Assembly (NCBI RefSeq): GCF_900110075.1
Contig: NZ_FOCJ01000006.1
Span: 186,001-250,000 of the forward strand
Length of the DNA stretch: 64,000 nt
Direction of reading: 5' to 3'
Origin: Paenibacillus sp. OV219
Lineage (GTDB): Bacteria; Bacillota; Bacilli; Paenibacillales; Paenibacillaceae
This document shows positions 24,443-34,166 of the stretch, one piece after another. Under the pieces are notes generated by a model, which ran no database searches, had not been told where the DNA came from, and was given only the letters and a program-made list of their open reading frames with translations. The position numbers were made by a program, and so were the translations under genes. Within the stretch, counting starts at the first letter, position 1, and each line of letters starts with the position of its first letter.

Positions 24443-26926
24443 ATGTCTGAACGGACTCGCATCCATTTGATCGGTAATGCGCATTTGGATCCAGTATGGC
24501 TATGGCAGTGGCAAGAAGGTTATGCGGAAATCAAGGCGACATTCCGATCTGCGCTTGACCGGATGAAGGAATTTCCCGATTTTATCTTCACTTGTGCCGG
24601 TGCTGCTTACTACGAATGGGTGGAAGAGAATGCTCCAGAGATGTTCGAGGAAATCCGGGAGCGTGTCAAGGAAGGAAGATGGGTTATCGTCGGGGGCTGG
24701 TGGATCCAGCCCGACTGTAATCTCCCATCAGGAGAATCCTTCGCAAGACATAGCCTGTATTCCCAGAGATATTTTATGGAGAAATTCGGAGTAACCGCCA
24801 ATGTCGGCTATAATGTCGATTCGTTCGGGCACCATGGCATGCTGCCGCAAATTCTCAAGAAGAGCGGTATGGATTATTATGTGTTCATGCGTCCAGGACA
24901 GCATGAGAAGGAAATGGATAGCGATTTGTTCTGGTGGCAAAGCGCTGACGGCAGCCGTGTGATGACATTCCGGATTCCTTTCAGTTACGGTAACTGGTGG
25001 AAGACGGGGGATGCCGTCGTAGAAAAGACGCGTGCTGTAGCGGCATTAGCTGATGAGCATGGGCTTGGGTATATGAATTTCTATGGCGTAGGCAACCATG
25101 GTGGCGGACCGACGATTGCTAATTTGCATTCGGTTCACCAGCTTCAGGAAGAGCTAGGGGCGGATCGCATAGTCCTCAGTTCGCCTAACCAGTATTTTGC
25201 TGAGATGAGCGAATTGTATAGCGATTCTATCCCGGTACATCGCGATGATCTGCAGCATCATGCAAGCGGATGCTATTCGACTCACTCTGAATCGAAAGCT
25301 GATAACCGGCGTGCTGAACACCGATTGCTGACGTCAGAGAAATTCTCAAGCCTAGCCCATCATTTGCTCTCGCTGCCATATCCTGACCAGAAGCTGCAGC
25401 AAGGCTGGAAGAATGTCATGTTCAATCATTTTCACGATATTATGGGAGGCTGCAGCATTAAGGAAGCTTACCGAGATGCCAGGGAAGCCTACGGCGAGTC
25501 GCTTCAGATCGCTGCGGTTACTCTCAATGCAGCTGTTCAAAAAATATCGTGGTCTATTGATACGATGAAAGAAGGCATTACTCCGCTAAGCAAAGATAAG
25601 GACTGGGTGCTATGGGAGCAAGACGACAAAGGCATTCCGCTAGTCGTGTTCAACCCGCACTCTTGGGATATTAAAGCGCCTGTTCAAGTGAATAAGAATG
25701 TGGCTGGTGTCACAGACGACAAGGGAACTCCGATCCTCACGCAGAGAGTGCGAGGCTCGAGAACCAATGGCTCCGATGACAAGTATGATACTTTGTTCAT
25801 GGGTGATATTCCTGCGCTAGGGTACCGCGTCTACTGGTTATACAGAGATAAGCAGCAGGAAGCGGAAGCTTCCAATCTTGTGCTGCATACGGAAGACAAT
25901 GTGCTGGAGAACGATTATATCCGGTTGGAATTGGAATCTCATACCGGCTATATCAAGAAGCTGACTGACAAACGGTCTGGTCTTGATGTGCTTTCAGGTA
26001 GTGGAGCAGTTCCGGTTGTCATCGATGAACATGACAGTGATACATGGAGTCACGGAATCTTCCAATTCCGGAACGAAATCGCCAAATTCGCTGATGCCGA
26101 GATCCGGCTAATGGAACGAGGGCCTCTTCGTGCAAGACTTCGGGTGACGAGTCGTTATAATCGCTCCGTACTGCGGCAAGATTTTATCCTCTACCATGAC
26201 CGGCCAGAGATTGAAGTTCAAGTCAAATTGGACTGGCGTGAAGAGCATAAGATGCTTAAGCTTTCATTCCCTGTGAACGTGGAGCAACCTAAGGCAACCT
26301 ATGAAATTCCATATGGACATATCGAGCGCCCTGTCAACGGTGAAGAAGAACCGGGGCAGCAGTGGATTGACGTAACTGGATTGGCGGCAGGAACATCGAA
26401 GTTGTATGGTCTGTCAGTAGTAAATGACAGTAAGTACAGCTCGGATGTACTTGATAACGATCTCAGGATGACAGTCGTTCGCAGTCCGATATTCGCAGAT
26501 CACTTCGGCGTAAGAGACGAGTGGTGCGAATTCATGGATCAAGGCGTTCAGGAGTTCAAATACGGCTTGGTGCCTCATGTAGGTGGCTGGCAGGATGCTC
26601 AGGTGGTCAAGAAAGCCAATGAGCTCAATGTGCCGCTTGTGTCGATTGTGGAGACATACCATGAAGGTACGCTGCCGCAAAGCTTCGCTGGCATTCACGT
26701 TTCATCGGATCAGCTTATCGTGACTGCGTTTAAGAAAGCAGAGGACGGAGAGGGATATATACTCCGTTGTTACGAAACTTCAGGCCAAGAAGCGACTACT
26801 TCGATCGAGATTCCGATGCTCGGACGGAAGTGGGATGTGGTATTTGGAGCATGTGAGATTAAGACGTTCCGTATACCGCTATCCGCGAATGAAGAGGTAG
26901 TTGAGAACAATCTGATAGAATACTAG
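24443..26926 (+). CDS. Alpha-mannosidase, glycoside hydrolase family 38
   Basis: An 827-residue GH38 enzyme that removes alpha-linked mannose from oligosaccharides. The zinc site begins with His14 and Asp16 in GNAHLDPVWLW, the nucleophile is Asp126 in YNVDSFGHH, and the last zinc ligand lies in FNHFHDIMGG. The middle helical and C-terminal beta domains cover the remainder (DEHDSDTWSHG is typical). No signal peptide is present, so cleavage is cytoplasmic after uptake of short glycans by the transporter encoded just upstream. The start follows AGGTGGG. This gene gives the best substrate clue for the whole cluster: mannose-containing oligosaccharides. Confidence 0.94.
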   Translation: MSERTRIHLIGNAHLDPVWLWQWQEGYAEIKATFRSALDRMKEFPDFIFTCAGAAYYEWVEENAPEMFEEIRERVKEGRWVIVGGWWIQPDCNLPSGESFARHSLYSQRYFMEKFGVTANVGYNVDSFGHHGMLPQILKKSGMDYYVFMRPGQHEKEMDSDLFWWQSADGSRVMTFRIPFSYGNWWKTGDAVVEKTRAVAALADEHGLGYMNFYGVGNHGGGPTIANLHSVHQLQEELGADRIVLSSPNQYFAEMSELYSDSIPVHRDDLQHHASGCYSTHSESKADNRRAEHRLLTSEKFSSLAHHLLSLPYPDQKLQQGWKNVMFNHFHDIMGGCSIKEAYRDAREAYGESLQIAAVTLNAAVQKISWSIDTMKEGITPLSKDKDWVLWEQDDKGIPLVVFNPHSWDIKAPVQVNKNVAGVTDDKGTPILTQRVRGSRTNGSDDKYDTLFMGDIPALGYRVYWLYRDKQQEAEASNLVLHTEDNVLENDYIRLELESHTGYIKKLTDKRSGLDVLSGSGAVPVVIDEHDSDTWSHGIFQFRNEIAKFADAEIRLMERGPLRARLRVTSRYNRSVLRQDFILYHDRPEIEVQVKLDWREEHKMLKLSFPVNVEQPKATYEIPYGHIERPVNGEEEPGQQWIDVTGLAAGTSKLYGLSVVNDSKYSSDVLDNDLRMTVVRSPIFADHFGVRDEWCEFMDQGVQEFKYGLVPHVGGWQDAQVVKKANELNVPLVSIVETYHEGTLPQSFAGIHVSSDQLIVTAFKKAEDGEGYILRCYETSGQEATTSIEIPMLGRKWDVVFGACEIKTFRIPLSANEEVVENNLIEY

Positions 26927-26937
26927 CAGTCTGCATC

Positions 26938-26980
26938 GAGCCCTGTATGAAGTTGAGATATACAGGGCTCTTTGTGTTTT
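26938..26980 (+). terminator. Terminator of the sugar cluster
   Basis: GAGCCCTGTAT (26938-26948) pairs with ATACAGGGCTC (26960-26970), followed by TTTGTGTTTT. Confidence 0.9.
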
Positions 26981-27012
26981 ATATAAAGCAGCAAATAGGA
27001 GATGATCGTAGT

Positions 27013-27945
27013 TTGAGCGAAGAACAAAAAGATGCAGGACACATTACAGCCGAAATCGCAACCGGTCATTCGACAGGCGGAAGTTCGATTCCAATGGATG
27101 ATCAAACGACTGAGGATGCGGTTCGAGCGGCACTACTGAATTTGTGGGAGATCAATGATGAGCTTCACCCGCTTGCGGCAGGTACTACATCACGAGTGTG
27201 GAGAATTAATGATGCAATCGTCAAATTAGCTCGCGATGAAAGCGAACATTTCAACGCTGGATTACGTGCTAGCTTGGCAGTAGAGGAATCAGGTATTACG
27301 GCCGGATCTCCGATTGTTACGGGATCGGGGGAAGTCAGTGCAAGAATATACGTCGGATCTGATGAGTGGATAATGGCTGTTCAACGTCATGTGAGTGGTA
27401 CGCCTGCATCTATGCATGATTTCGAGCCACATGTATTAGGTGAGATATTAGCGAAGATACATGTGAGTTTGCAACATACCGATACTTCTGGTGGATGGGC
27501 AGCAGAAGACGTATTGGGTGGATATATGGAACAAGGGATCTTGCCTGAACAGCCTGAAAGTACAAGGCAGATGATCGCTTCAGCTATCCAAGCCGTACGG
27601 GAATGGTATGGAGAGTCAAATTCGCGCAAGCAGCTTATTCGCGGTGATGGACCGGAGCTATTAGTCGAAGATAATGTTGTCACAGGCATGATCGATTGGG
27701 GCGGTGTTCGATTCGGCAGTGTTGCTGATGATATCGGCTGCTGGACGCTGCATGGCAATACCAAGGATATTAAGGAATATACTCGGGAATTCGTACGAGG
27801 GTACTCATCTGTCAGCACGCTGACTCAGCAAGAAGAGCTTGCGATACCGCTCTTCCAACAGCTTCGCCTTGCATCGCGTGCCTGCTTTGTCACCGATCTT
27901 GCTGCTTTGCAGACCATTGGACAATGGATGTCGAACATTCAATAG
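27013..27945 (+). CDS. Aminoglycoside phosphotransferase (APH)-like kinase
   Basis: A 310-residue APH/choline-kinase-fold protein. Visible parts are the nucleotide lobe with IVKLARDE (Lys), a VLGEILAKIHVSL helix, and the catalytic segment IRGDGPELLVEDN followed by MIDWGGVRFG (metal-binding Asp). The usual HGDLHPGN Brenner motif is altered: the His is Arg and the Asn is displaced, so its substrate or activity may differ. The TTG at 27013 is chosen because AGGAG lies 11 bases upstream; the longer frame from 26947 starts inside the terminator of the previous gene. There is no resistance context, and a metabolic small-molecule kinase is as likely. Confidence 0.72.
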   Translation: MSEEQKDAGHITAEIATGHSTGGSSIPMDDQTTEDAVRAALLNLWEINDELHPLAAGTTSRVWRINDAIVKLARDESEHFNAGLRASLAVEESGITAGSPIVTGSGEVSARIYVGSDEWIMAVQRHVSGTPASMHDFEPHVLGEILAKIHVSLQHTDTSGGWAAEDVLGGYMEQGILPEQPESTRQMIASAIQAVREWYGESNSRKQLIRGDGPELLVEDNVVTGMIDWGGVRFGSVADDIGCWTLHGNTKDIKEYTREFVRGYSSVSTLTQQEELAIPLFQQLRLASRACFVTDLAALQTIGQWMSNIQ

Positions 27946-27960
27946 GCATACAGATAGCAA

Positions 27961-27982
27961 GGACCTCCAGAGATGGAGGTCC
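27961..27982. terminator. Hairpin between convergent kinase and nucleotidase genes
   Basis: GGACCTCC (27961-27968) and GGAGGTCC (27975-27982) form an eight-pair stem that overlaps the last base of the nucleotidase stop codon. T tracts on both sides are short. Confidence 0.6.
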
Positions 27983-29628
27983 TATTTGACGTTCGTTACA
28001 TTCAGGTTTGTAATACGTCCTTTCACAGACGCGGTAATCGTGCCGTGCTTAAACGTCTTCAGTACGTAATTGTACAAAGCGTCGATATCCGTAACTCCCG
28101 CAACTGGGTTGGCGCCTTGCATGATTACGGTAAAGTTGTCACCACCAGATGCCATAAAGTTGTTCACGACAGCCGAGTATTCTTCCGAATCGGAGATTGT
28201 TATCCCGTCCTCCTTCGTTAGAGAAATGACACGCTTTGTAATAGGCTTGCTGAAGTCCGCTGTATATTTGAGGCCGGAGATTTGCAGTGTCTTTATTTTG
28301 TTTGGCGTATCTCCCCACTGCTGCTGAAGCAGAGTCCTGATCTGAGCGCCTGTCAGCGTCAACTTCACAAGCTGGTTGCCGAATGGCTGGATGCGGTACA
28401 GATCGGAATAGAGTACATTTCCCCGCGGTAAATCAGCACGAATACCGCCTGGATTCATGAACGCAAAATCAGCATGCATAGAATCCTTCATCGCGTCGGC
28501 GATTAAGCTGCCTAATGCGATCTCCTCAGTATGAGCGTTTATATTCGAATAGACCTGATCCGCTGTACCTACTGGCTGGGATAGCTCAGGATGCCTGTCC
28601 AGAGCAGCTTGAACGAATGCAGCAACCTCTGTATCAGGTTTTATATTCACCTGCTTCACATCAACGATTGTTGCTTCTTTCTTGACGATGTCATGTGTTG
28701 CCGGATCGATCTCAAGATCTACATCTGCAAAAGCGATACCGTAAGAGTAGGCCTCGAAAATAAGCTTGTTGTCTACGTAACCGTTCACTTTCACATGGTT
28801 GTCTCCTGCAAAGATAATATCCACCTCATCATCTACAGCGTTCGCGAGGTCAGCCGCTTCGCCAGTAATCGACTTGCCGCTCTGCGATGCAGGATCATGA
28901 GCAAGGACAACAATTGCTTTGACGCCTTGTGCTTTCAATGCTACAACGGCCTTATTAACTACCGTCGCTTGCTCCACCATATGGACCGGTTCAAGTGCCG
29001 AAGGTGATACTTTGCTTGGTGTCAACATCGTCACGACGCCGATAAATCCGATTTTCTCCCCGCCAACCTGTTCCACGACATAAGGCGCTATGATCGTCTT
29101 ACCCGTAGCCTTCTCAATGACATTGGCATTGACATAGTCGATATTCGTGTGCGAATGCGTAATGTCAGGATTGATGGGGTCCATGCCGCCATTCAACTGT
29201 GCCATCATTGCCGGTACCCCTTGGTCAAACTCGTGATTGCCCAGTGTTCCTACCTTGAAGCCGAGCATGTTTAAAAAGTCGAGTGTAGGCTTATCCCGCT
29301 CAAGCGAAGATATAGGCGAGCTTGCGCCAACCGCATCACCGTTATGTATGAGCAAGGTATTGTCCGGGTTCGTCATTTTATATCGTTTGAGGTACGCAGC
29401 CAAGTATGCGGCTCCGCCTACAACTGTGTCTCCGGCTATCGCCCTGAAGTCCAATTGTCCGTGAAAGTCATTAATACCGAGCAGCTGCACTTTGACATGG
29501 CCTGTTGGCGGAGGAGGAGGCGTGACCCGTGCATGAACAGGTGATGGGGCGTACGAAGATGACAGAAGTCCGAGAAGAAGGGAAGCAGTGACCGCTGCTC
29601 GTAACAGTTTCATTCGAATGGGAGACAT
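27982..29628 (-). CDS. Secreted 5'-nucleotidase/UshA-like bifunctional phosphoesterase
   Basis: A 548-residue exported metallophosphoesterase. A signal peptide covers about 1-33 (RAAVTASLLLGLLSSSYA...HA) and is followed by a Pro-rich stretch. The N-terminal calcineurin-like domain has GINDFHG, HNGDAVG, GNHEFDQG, VLAHDPA and FAGDNHVKVNG. The C-terminal 5'-nucleotidase domain has FMNPGGIRADL and RIQPFGNQL. The enzyme should release phosphate from nucleotides outside the cell. AAAGGAG is 12 bases upstream of the ATG. There is no LPxTG wall anchor. It lies beside the sulfate locus on the same strand as one binding-protein gene but after a terminator, so a link to sulfur is unproven. Confidence 0.88.
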   Translation of the reverse strand: MSPIRMKLLRAAVTASLLLGLLSSSYAPSPVHARVTPPPPPTGHVKVQLLGINDFHGQLDFRAIAGDTVVGGAAYLAAYLKRYKMTNPDNTLLIHNGDAVGASSPISSLERDKPTLDFLNMLGFKVGTLGNHEFDQGVPAMMAQLNGGMDPINPDITHSHTNIDYVNANVIEKATGKTIIAPYVVEQVGGEKIGFIGVVTMLTPSKVSPSALEPVHMVEQATVVNKAVVALKAQGVKAIVVLAHDPASQSGKSITGEAADLANAVDDEVDIIFAGDNHVKVNGYVDNKLIFEAYSYGIAFADVDLEIDPATHDIVKKEATIVDVKQVNIKPDTEVAAFVQAALDRHPELSQPVGTADQVYSNINAHTEEIALGSLIADAMKDSMHADFAFMNPGGIRADLPRGNVLYSDLYRIQPFGNQLVKLTLTGAQIRTLLQQQWGDTPNKIKTLQISGLKYTADFSKPITKRVISLTKEDGITISDSEEYSAVVNNFMASGGDNFTVIMQGANPVAGVTDIDALYNYVLKTFKHGTITASVKGRITNLNVTNVK

Positions 29629-29696
29629 TTTATAGCAAAACTCCTTTCACCTTATAAAGTGAGGAAGAAGCGCAGCTCCTATTCGGTAAACAAGAC

Positions 29697-29736
29697 AAAA
29701 AAACCCGCACATCGAATGTCGAATGATGTGCGGGTT
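29697..29736 (-). terminator. Terminator of the minus-strand sulfate-binding protein gene
   Basis: AACCCGCACATC (29702-29713) and GATGTGCGGGTT (29725-29736) form a 12-pair stem; read on the minus strand it is followed by seven T. Confidence 0.92.
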
Positions 29737-29751
29737 CTTGTAACTTGCTTA

Positions 29752-30768
29752 TTATGGTTGGTAAATCTTATCGAAGACGCCGTTGTCACTGAAGAACTTC
29801 GTTTGTGCTTTTTGCCAGCCACCGAAGTTTTTAATATTCGTCAGCTCGAGAGTCTTGAAGTTCTTCGAGAACTCAGCTGCGATCTTCGGATTCGTTGGAC
29901 GGTAGAAATTTTTACCGATAATGCGCTGACCTTCTGTCGTGTACAGATAGTCAAGGTATGCTTTGGCAATATCGCGTGTACCATGCTTGTCGACATTCTT
30001 GTTCACGACTGCGACAGGCGGTTCTGCCAGGATGCTGTAGGAAGGAGTTACGATTTCAAAGTCTTTCGGATGCTCTTTCAGCGCCAGGTAAGCCTCGTTC
30101 TCCCAAGCGAGCAGAACGTCGCCGATACCGCGCTCTACGAAAGTAGTTGTGGAGCCGCGTGCGCCAGAGTCGAGTACAGGCACGTTCTTGAACAGTTGTT
30201 TAACGAAAGTTGTCGCTTTCGCTTCGCTGTGGCCGTTATGTTTCAAGGCATAAGCCCAAGCTGCGAGGAAGTTCCAACGCGCGCCGCCGCTTGTCTTCGG
30301 ATTCGGTGTAATAACGGAGATGTTCTTCTTGACCAAATCGTTCCAGTCCTTGATTTTCTTCGGATTGCCCTTGCGAACCAGGAAGACGATGGTCGATGTA
30401 TACGGCGAGCTGTTGTTAGCGAAACGAGCTTGCCAGCCGTCCTTGATGTAGCCTGCTTTCTGAATAGCATCAATATCGTAGCCGAGTGCAAGTGTAACGA
30501 CGTCTGCTTCCAAACCGTCGATTACCGAACGCGATTGTGCGCCGGAGCCGCCATGGGACTGCTTAACCGTTACAGTCTGACCGGTTTTCTTCTTCCAGTA
30601 TGCGGAGAATGCTTGGTTGTACTGCGCATACAGCTCGCGGGTCGGATCGTAAGAGACATTGAGCAGCTCAACATTCGGCTTGCTCGGCTTCGTTGCAGCG
30701 AAGCCCGGTTGGGCTAGAGTAAGGATAAGTGCCAGAATCGTGATCGTAAGCAGCAGTTTTTTCTTCAT
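29752..30768 (-). CDS. sbp: Sulfate/thiosulfate ABC transporter substrate-binding protein (soluble-type)
   Basis: A 338-residue sulfate-binding protein. The N-terminal signal peptide ends at GFA-ATK and lacks a lipobox cysteine, unlike its paralogue at 31200. Family segments are [56 protein letters not shown] and [11 protein letters not shown], which carry the sulfate-binding main-chain loops. GGGGAG lies ten bases before the ATG. It is transcribed away from the cysTWA operon and has its own promoter and a long structured leader. In a Gram-positive cell a binding protein without a lipid anchor would be free or held by an uncleaved signal, which is unusual. Confidence 0.92.
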   Translation of the reverse strand: MKKKLLLTITILALILTLAQPGFAATKPSKPNVELLNVSYDPTRELYAQYNQAFSAYWKKKTGQTVTVKQSHGGSGAQSRSVIDGLEADVVTLALGYDIDAIQKAGYIKDGWQARFANNSSPYTSTIVFLVRKGNPKKIKDWNDLVKKNISVITPNPKTSGGARWNFLAAWAYALKHNGHSEAKATTFVKQLFKNVPVLDSGARGSTTTFVERGIGDVLLAWENEAYLALKEHPKDFEIVTPSYSILAEPPVAVVNKNVDKHGTRDIAKAYLDYLYTTEGQRIIGKNFYRPTNPKIAAEFSKNFKTLELTNIKNFGGWQKAQTKFFSDNGVFDKIYQP

Positions 30769-30829
30769 GTTTGTTACGCTCCCCTGATTAAAGTTTGTCG
30801 TTGTTCCACCTGGCCAACTTTATGTACAA

Positions 30830-30959
30830 ATAAAAAGGAGGCCCCGGCAAATAACAGTGCATGCGTCGAATAAACGAAACATGCTGCATGTTGCCAAGGC
30901 CTCCGGTGGTCCGGTGGGCTCGATGGATTTATCATAATCTGACAATTCCAACCTGTCAA
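30830..30959 (-). promoter_or_regulatory. Promoter and terminator-containing leader of the minus-strand sulfate-binding gene
   Basis: On the minus strand, TTGACA (30959-30954), a 17-base spacer and TATGAT (30936-30931) form a near-perfect promoter. About 20 bases after the expected start, GGAGGCC (30904-30898) and the following TTGGCAA pair with TTGCCGG and GGCCTCC (30843-30837), and TTTTTATTT follows. This is an intrinsic terminator between promoter and gene, with a CCACCGG-repeat segment upstream that could compete for pairing. Attenuation by an unknown signal is likely; no known riboswitch class is recognised. Confidence 0.6.
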
Positions 30960-31058
30960 CTATGAATTGAAATTTTATTTTCGAGGCGAATTTCAGAGGT
31001 AGACCACTCTTTATATAAGAAAGGCTTATACGTTTCATAAAATATGTTAAAAAACTGA

Positions 31059-31088
31059 TTGACAACAAAGCTTATCCGTTGCTATGAT
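31059..31088 (+). promoter_or_regulatory. Sigma-A promoter of the sulfate transport operon
   Basis: TTGACA (31059-31064), an 18-base spacer and TATGAT (31083-31088). An imperfect palindrome TAGGATTAATTCTA lies at 31113-31126, at about +20 to +33, a position suited to a repressor such as a cysteine-metabolism regulator. Which regulator binds is unknown. Confidence 0.7.
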
Positions 31089-31199
31089 TCAAATATAAAC
31101 CAACTAAACAGGTAGGATTAATTCTAATTTTACTACCGTACAACACGGCGTAAAGCGAAGGTTAGTTATCTGTATAAAGATGATGAGAGGTGCTTTTAC

Positions 31200-32381
31200 A
31201 TGACAAACATGAAAAAGAGAAATGCCAACCCGCTTCACGCCCTGTTAATCTTCATCGTATTCTCACTTGCATTGACCGCTTGCGGCTGGGATCAAAACCC
31301 GCCAAACAATGCGAATGCAAACAGCAATTCGAGCAACAAATCGAACACCAATTCAAGCTCCGGGAATACGACAACGGCAACGAATGATGTGAATTCGGAA
31401 ACTAACACCGATAATTCAGCGAATGCAGCACCAGAAGCGGCAGGTCCAGTGGAGTTGCTGAACGTCTCCTATGACCCGACACGCGAGCTGTATGCAGCTT
31501 ACAATAAACTTTTTGCAGAGTATTGGAAGCAAGAGCATAACCAAGAAGTTACGATCAAGCAGTCGCATGCTGGTTCAGGTGCTCAATCAAGAGCGGTAAT
31601 TGACGGACTGCAAGCCGATGTCGTGACACTCGCACTCGGATATGATATTGATGCGATTTCCGATAAAGGATTCATTAATAAAGACTGGCAGCAGAAGTTC
31701 GACAACAACAGCTCGCCATATACATCGACCATCGTATTCCTCGTACGCAAAGGTAACCCGAAAGGCATTAAAGATTGGAACGATCTTATCAAGCCTGGCG
31801 TTCAGGTCATTACGCCGAATCCGAAGACGAGTGGCGGCGCACGGTGGAACTATCTCGCAGCATGGGGCTACGCCCTGAAGCAGAACAATGACGATGAAGA
31901 TAAAGCGAAGGAATTCGTCTCCGCACTCTTCAAGAATGTGCCGGTGCTGGATTCCGGAGCACGCGGTTCGACAACGACATTCGTAGAGAAAGGGATCGGC
32001 GACGTGTTGCTCGCTTGGGAGAACGAAGCGCTGCTATCCGTCAAGGAGCTTGGCGAAGATAAATTCGATATCGTTTATCCGTCGATCAGTATACTCGCAG
32101 AGCCGCCGGTAGCGGTTGTCGATAAGAATGTCGATAAGAAAGGCACTCGTACAGTAGCAGAAGCTTACCTTGACTACTTGTATACCGAAGAGGCTCAGAA
32201 GCTCGTCGCTCAGAACTACTACCGTCCGCAGCTTGCATCCGTAGCAGAGCAATTCGCTGATCAATTCCCGGAAATTCCGATGCTGAATATCGATGACGAT
32301 TTCGGCGGCTGGGCAGCAGCACAGAAGAAACATTTTGCAGATGGCGGCGTATTTGATCAAATCTATGCGCCTGGCTCATAA
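31200..32381 (+). CDS. sbp: Sulfate/thiosulfate-binding lipoprotein
   Basis: A 393-residue sulfate-binding protein with a lipobox LTAC (Cys28), then a 50-residue Asn/Ser/Thr-rich linker, then the same binding domain as the minus-strand paralogue ([64 protein letters not shown]). As a membrane-anchored protein it is the natural partner of the CysTWA transporter encoded directly downstream (27 bases). The start follows GAGAGGTG. The two divergent copies differ mainly in anchoring and linker. Confidence 0.94.
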   Translation: MTNMKKRNANPLHALLIFIVFSLALTACGWDQNPPNNANANSNSSNKSNTNSSSGNTTTATNDVNSETNTDNSANAAPEAAGPVELLNVSYDPTRELYAAYNKLFAEYWKQEHNQEVTIKQSHAGSGAQSRAVIDGLQADVVTLALGYDIDAISDKGFINKDWQQKFDNNSSPYTSTIVFLVRKGNPKGIKDWNDLIKPGVQVITPNPKTSGGARWNYLAAWGYALKQNNDDEDKAKEFVSALFKNVPVLDSGARGSTTTFVEKGIGDVLLAWENEALLSVKELGEDKFDIVYPSISILAEPPVAVVDKNVDKKGTRTVAEAYLDYLYTEEAQKLVAQNYYRPQLASVAEQFADQFPEIPMLNIDDDFGGWAAAQKKHFADGGVFDQIYAPGS

Positions 32382-32407
32382 GCGATCGACAGGAGCTGAT
32401 TCTACCT

Positions 32408-33256
32408 ATGAAAAGTTCCACTACAAAGCGTACGAAGCCTCGCAGTGTGCTGCCTGGCTTCGGCCTCTCGCTAGGATTCACGATTTTCTACTTGAGTGTG
32501 CTTGTCATCATTCCATTAGCCGGCATATTCATCAAGACATCAGGCCTCACCCCAGAGCAGTTCTGGCATACGGTGTCTAACCCGCGTGTCATTGCTTCCT
32601 ACAAAATCAGCTTTCTGACATCCTTCTACGCAGCGCTCGTGAATCTCGTGTTCGGTCTCATCATTGCATGGGTGCTCGTGCGGTACCGTTTCCCAGGCAA
32701 GAAGCTCATTGATAGCTTAATCGACATGCCGTTTGCGCTGCCAACTGCGGTTGCAGGCATCTCGCTCACAGCAATCTATGCGCCTAACGGCTGGGTTGGC
32801 AAGCTAGTTGAACCACTTGGCCTCAAGATCGCGTTCACGCCGCTCGGCATCACGCTAGCGCTAATATTCATCGGATTGCCCTTCGTCGTAAGGACTGTGC
32901 AGCCTGTACTGCAGGATCTCGACAATGAAATTGAGGAAGCGGCAGTCATGCTTGGCGCGTTCCGCTGGCGGACGTTCCGCCGGGTCATTCTGCCGGAGCT
33001 CATTCCCGCGCTGCTGACAGGATTTGCACTTGCTTTTGCCCGCGGGATCGGGGAGTACGGTTCAGTCGTCTTTATATCCGGCAACATGCCGATGAAGACG
33101 GAAATTGCGCCGCTTCTCATCATGACCAAGCTGGAGCAGTACGATTACAAAGGTGCAACAGCGATTGCGATGGTCATGCTTATCGTATCGTTCATCCTGC
33201 TGCTTCTGATCAACTACTTGCAATGGCGGAGCAATCGCCGCGTTGTAACGGCATAG
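32408..33256 (+). CDS. cysT: Sulfate ABC transporter permease CysT
   Basis: A 282-residue permease with six predicted spans, forming the membrane channel with CysW. Its family signatures are [15 protein letters not shown] near 98-112 and the EAA loop [25 protein letters not shown] near 175-199. It ends in a basic tail ([10 protein letters not shown]). GACAGGAGC is upstream of the ATG. Spacing to cysW is 16 bases, within one operon with the lipoprotein gene. Confidence 0.94.
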   Translation: MKSSTTKRTKPRSVLPGFGLSLGFTIFYLSVLVIIPLAGIFIKTSGLTPEQFWHTVSNPRVIASYKISFLTSFYAALVNLVFGLIIAWVLVRYRFPGKKLIDSLIDMPFALPTAVAGISLTAIYAPNGWVGKLVEPLGLKIAFTPLGITLALIFIGLPFVVRTVQPVLQDLDNEIEEAAVMLGAFRWRTFRRVILPELIPALLTGFALAFARGIGEYGSVVFISGNMPMKTEIAPLLIMTKLEQYDYKGATAIAMVMLIVSFILLLLINYLQWRSNRRVVTA

Positions 33257-33272
33257 GGGGGCACAAACACAT

Positions 33273-34166
33273 ATGGCAGGAGCTGTAACGGTTTCATTGA
33301 CGGAGAAGGCCGCACAAAGGCCTAAACATATTAACGAGTCGGTAGCTGTACGAATTGTACTTATTTCAATTGCACTTCTATTTCTTGTAGCTGTTGTGCT
33401 GCTTCCACTGCTGTCGGTCTTCATCGAAGCGTTCAAGAGAGGCACAGACGTGTACTTCGCAGCACTTCGGGATCCCGATGCATTGTCGGCGCTGAAGTTG
33501 ACGCTAACAACCGCATTAATCGCTGTTCCGCTTAATACGGTGTTTGGTGTAGCAGCAGGTTGGGCCATCAGTAAGTTCCGGTTTCGGGGCAAAAATTTTC
33601 TCATTACGCTGATCGACCTGCCTGTTGCTGTATCGCCGGTCATCTCGGGTCTCGTATTCGTGCTTCTGTTCGGAGCGCAAGGTTTCTTCGGACCGTGGCT
33701 GTCCGATCATAATATTCATCTTCTCTTCGCACTGCCGGGCATCGTGCTTGCTACAACATTCGTGACATTTCCTTTCGTCGCGAGGGAGCTGATCCCGCTC
33801 ATGCAGGCTCAGGGCGTACAGGAAGAAGAGGCAGCGGCAAGCCTCGGGGCGAAGGGTTGGCAAATCTTCTGGCGCGTGACGCTGCCAAACATTAAGTGGG
33901 GCTTGCTCTACGGCGTTATTCTTTGTAACGCTCGTGCGATGGGCGAGTTCGGCGCTGTGTCGGTCGTATCGGGACATATTCGTGGAGAGACGAACACGCT
34001 GCCGCTTCACATTGAAATTCTGTACAACGAATATCAGTTCTCAGCGTCATTCGCGGTCGCTTCGCTGCTCGTTATGCTAGCGGTGCTGACGTTGATCATC
34101 AAGAGCTTTATCGAGTGGAGAACGAATGCGAAAAGTCCGGAAAGGAGTGCTGACGATGCACATTGA
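33273..34166 (+). CDS. cysW: Sulfate ABC transporter permease CysW
   Basis: A 297-residue permease and the heterodimer partner of CysT. Visible features are DLPVAVSPVISGLVFVLLFG and the EAA loop EEEAAASLGAKGWQIFWRVTLPNI near 189-212, then ARAMGEFGAVSVVSGHI, a strong sulfate-permease signature. AGGGGGG lies about 11 bases before the ATG. The 3' end overlaps the cysA start by 11 bases, indicating coupled translation. Confidence 0.94.
   Translation: MAGAVTVSLTEKAAQRPKHINESVAVRIVLISIALLFLVAVVLLPLLSVFIEAFKRGTDVYFAALRDPDALSALKLTLTTALIAVPLNTVFGVAAGWAISKFRFRGKNFLITLIDLPVAVSPVISGLVFVLLFGAQGFFGPWLSDHNIHLLFALPGIVLATTFVTFPFVARELIPLMQAQGVQEEEAAASLGAKGWQIFWRVTLPNIKWGLLYGVILCNARAMGEFGAVSVVSGHIRGETNTLPLHIEILYNEYQFSASFAVASLLVMLAVLTLIIKSFIEWRTNAKSPERSADDAH

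Noticed and set aside
29659-30717. 352-codon plus-strand ORF opposite the sulfate-binding protein gene
   Set aside because: It is a mirror of a well-supported gene on the other strand; the translation is Cys/Arg-rich without domains and spans the minus-strand terminator.
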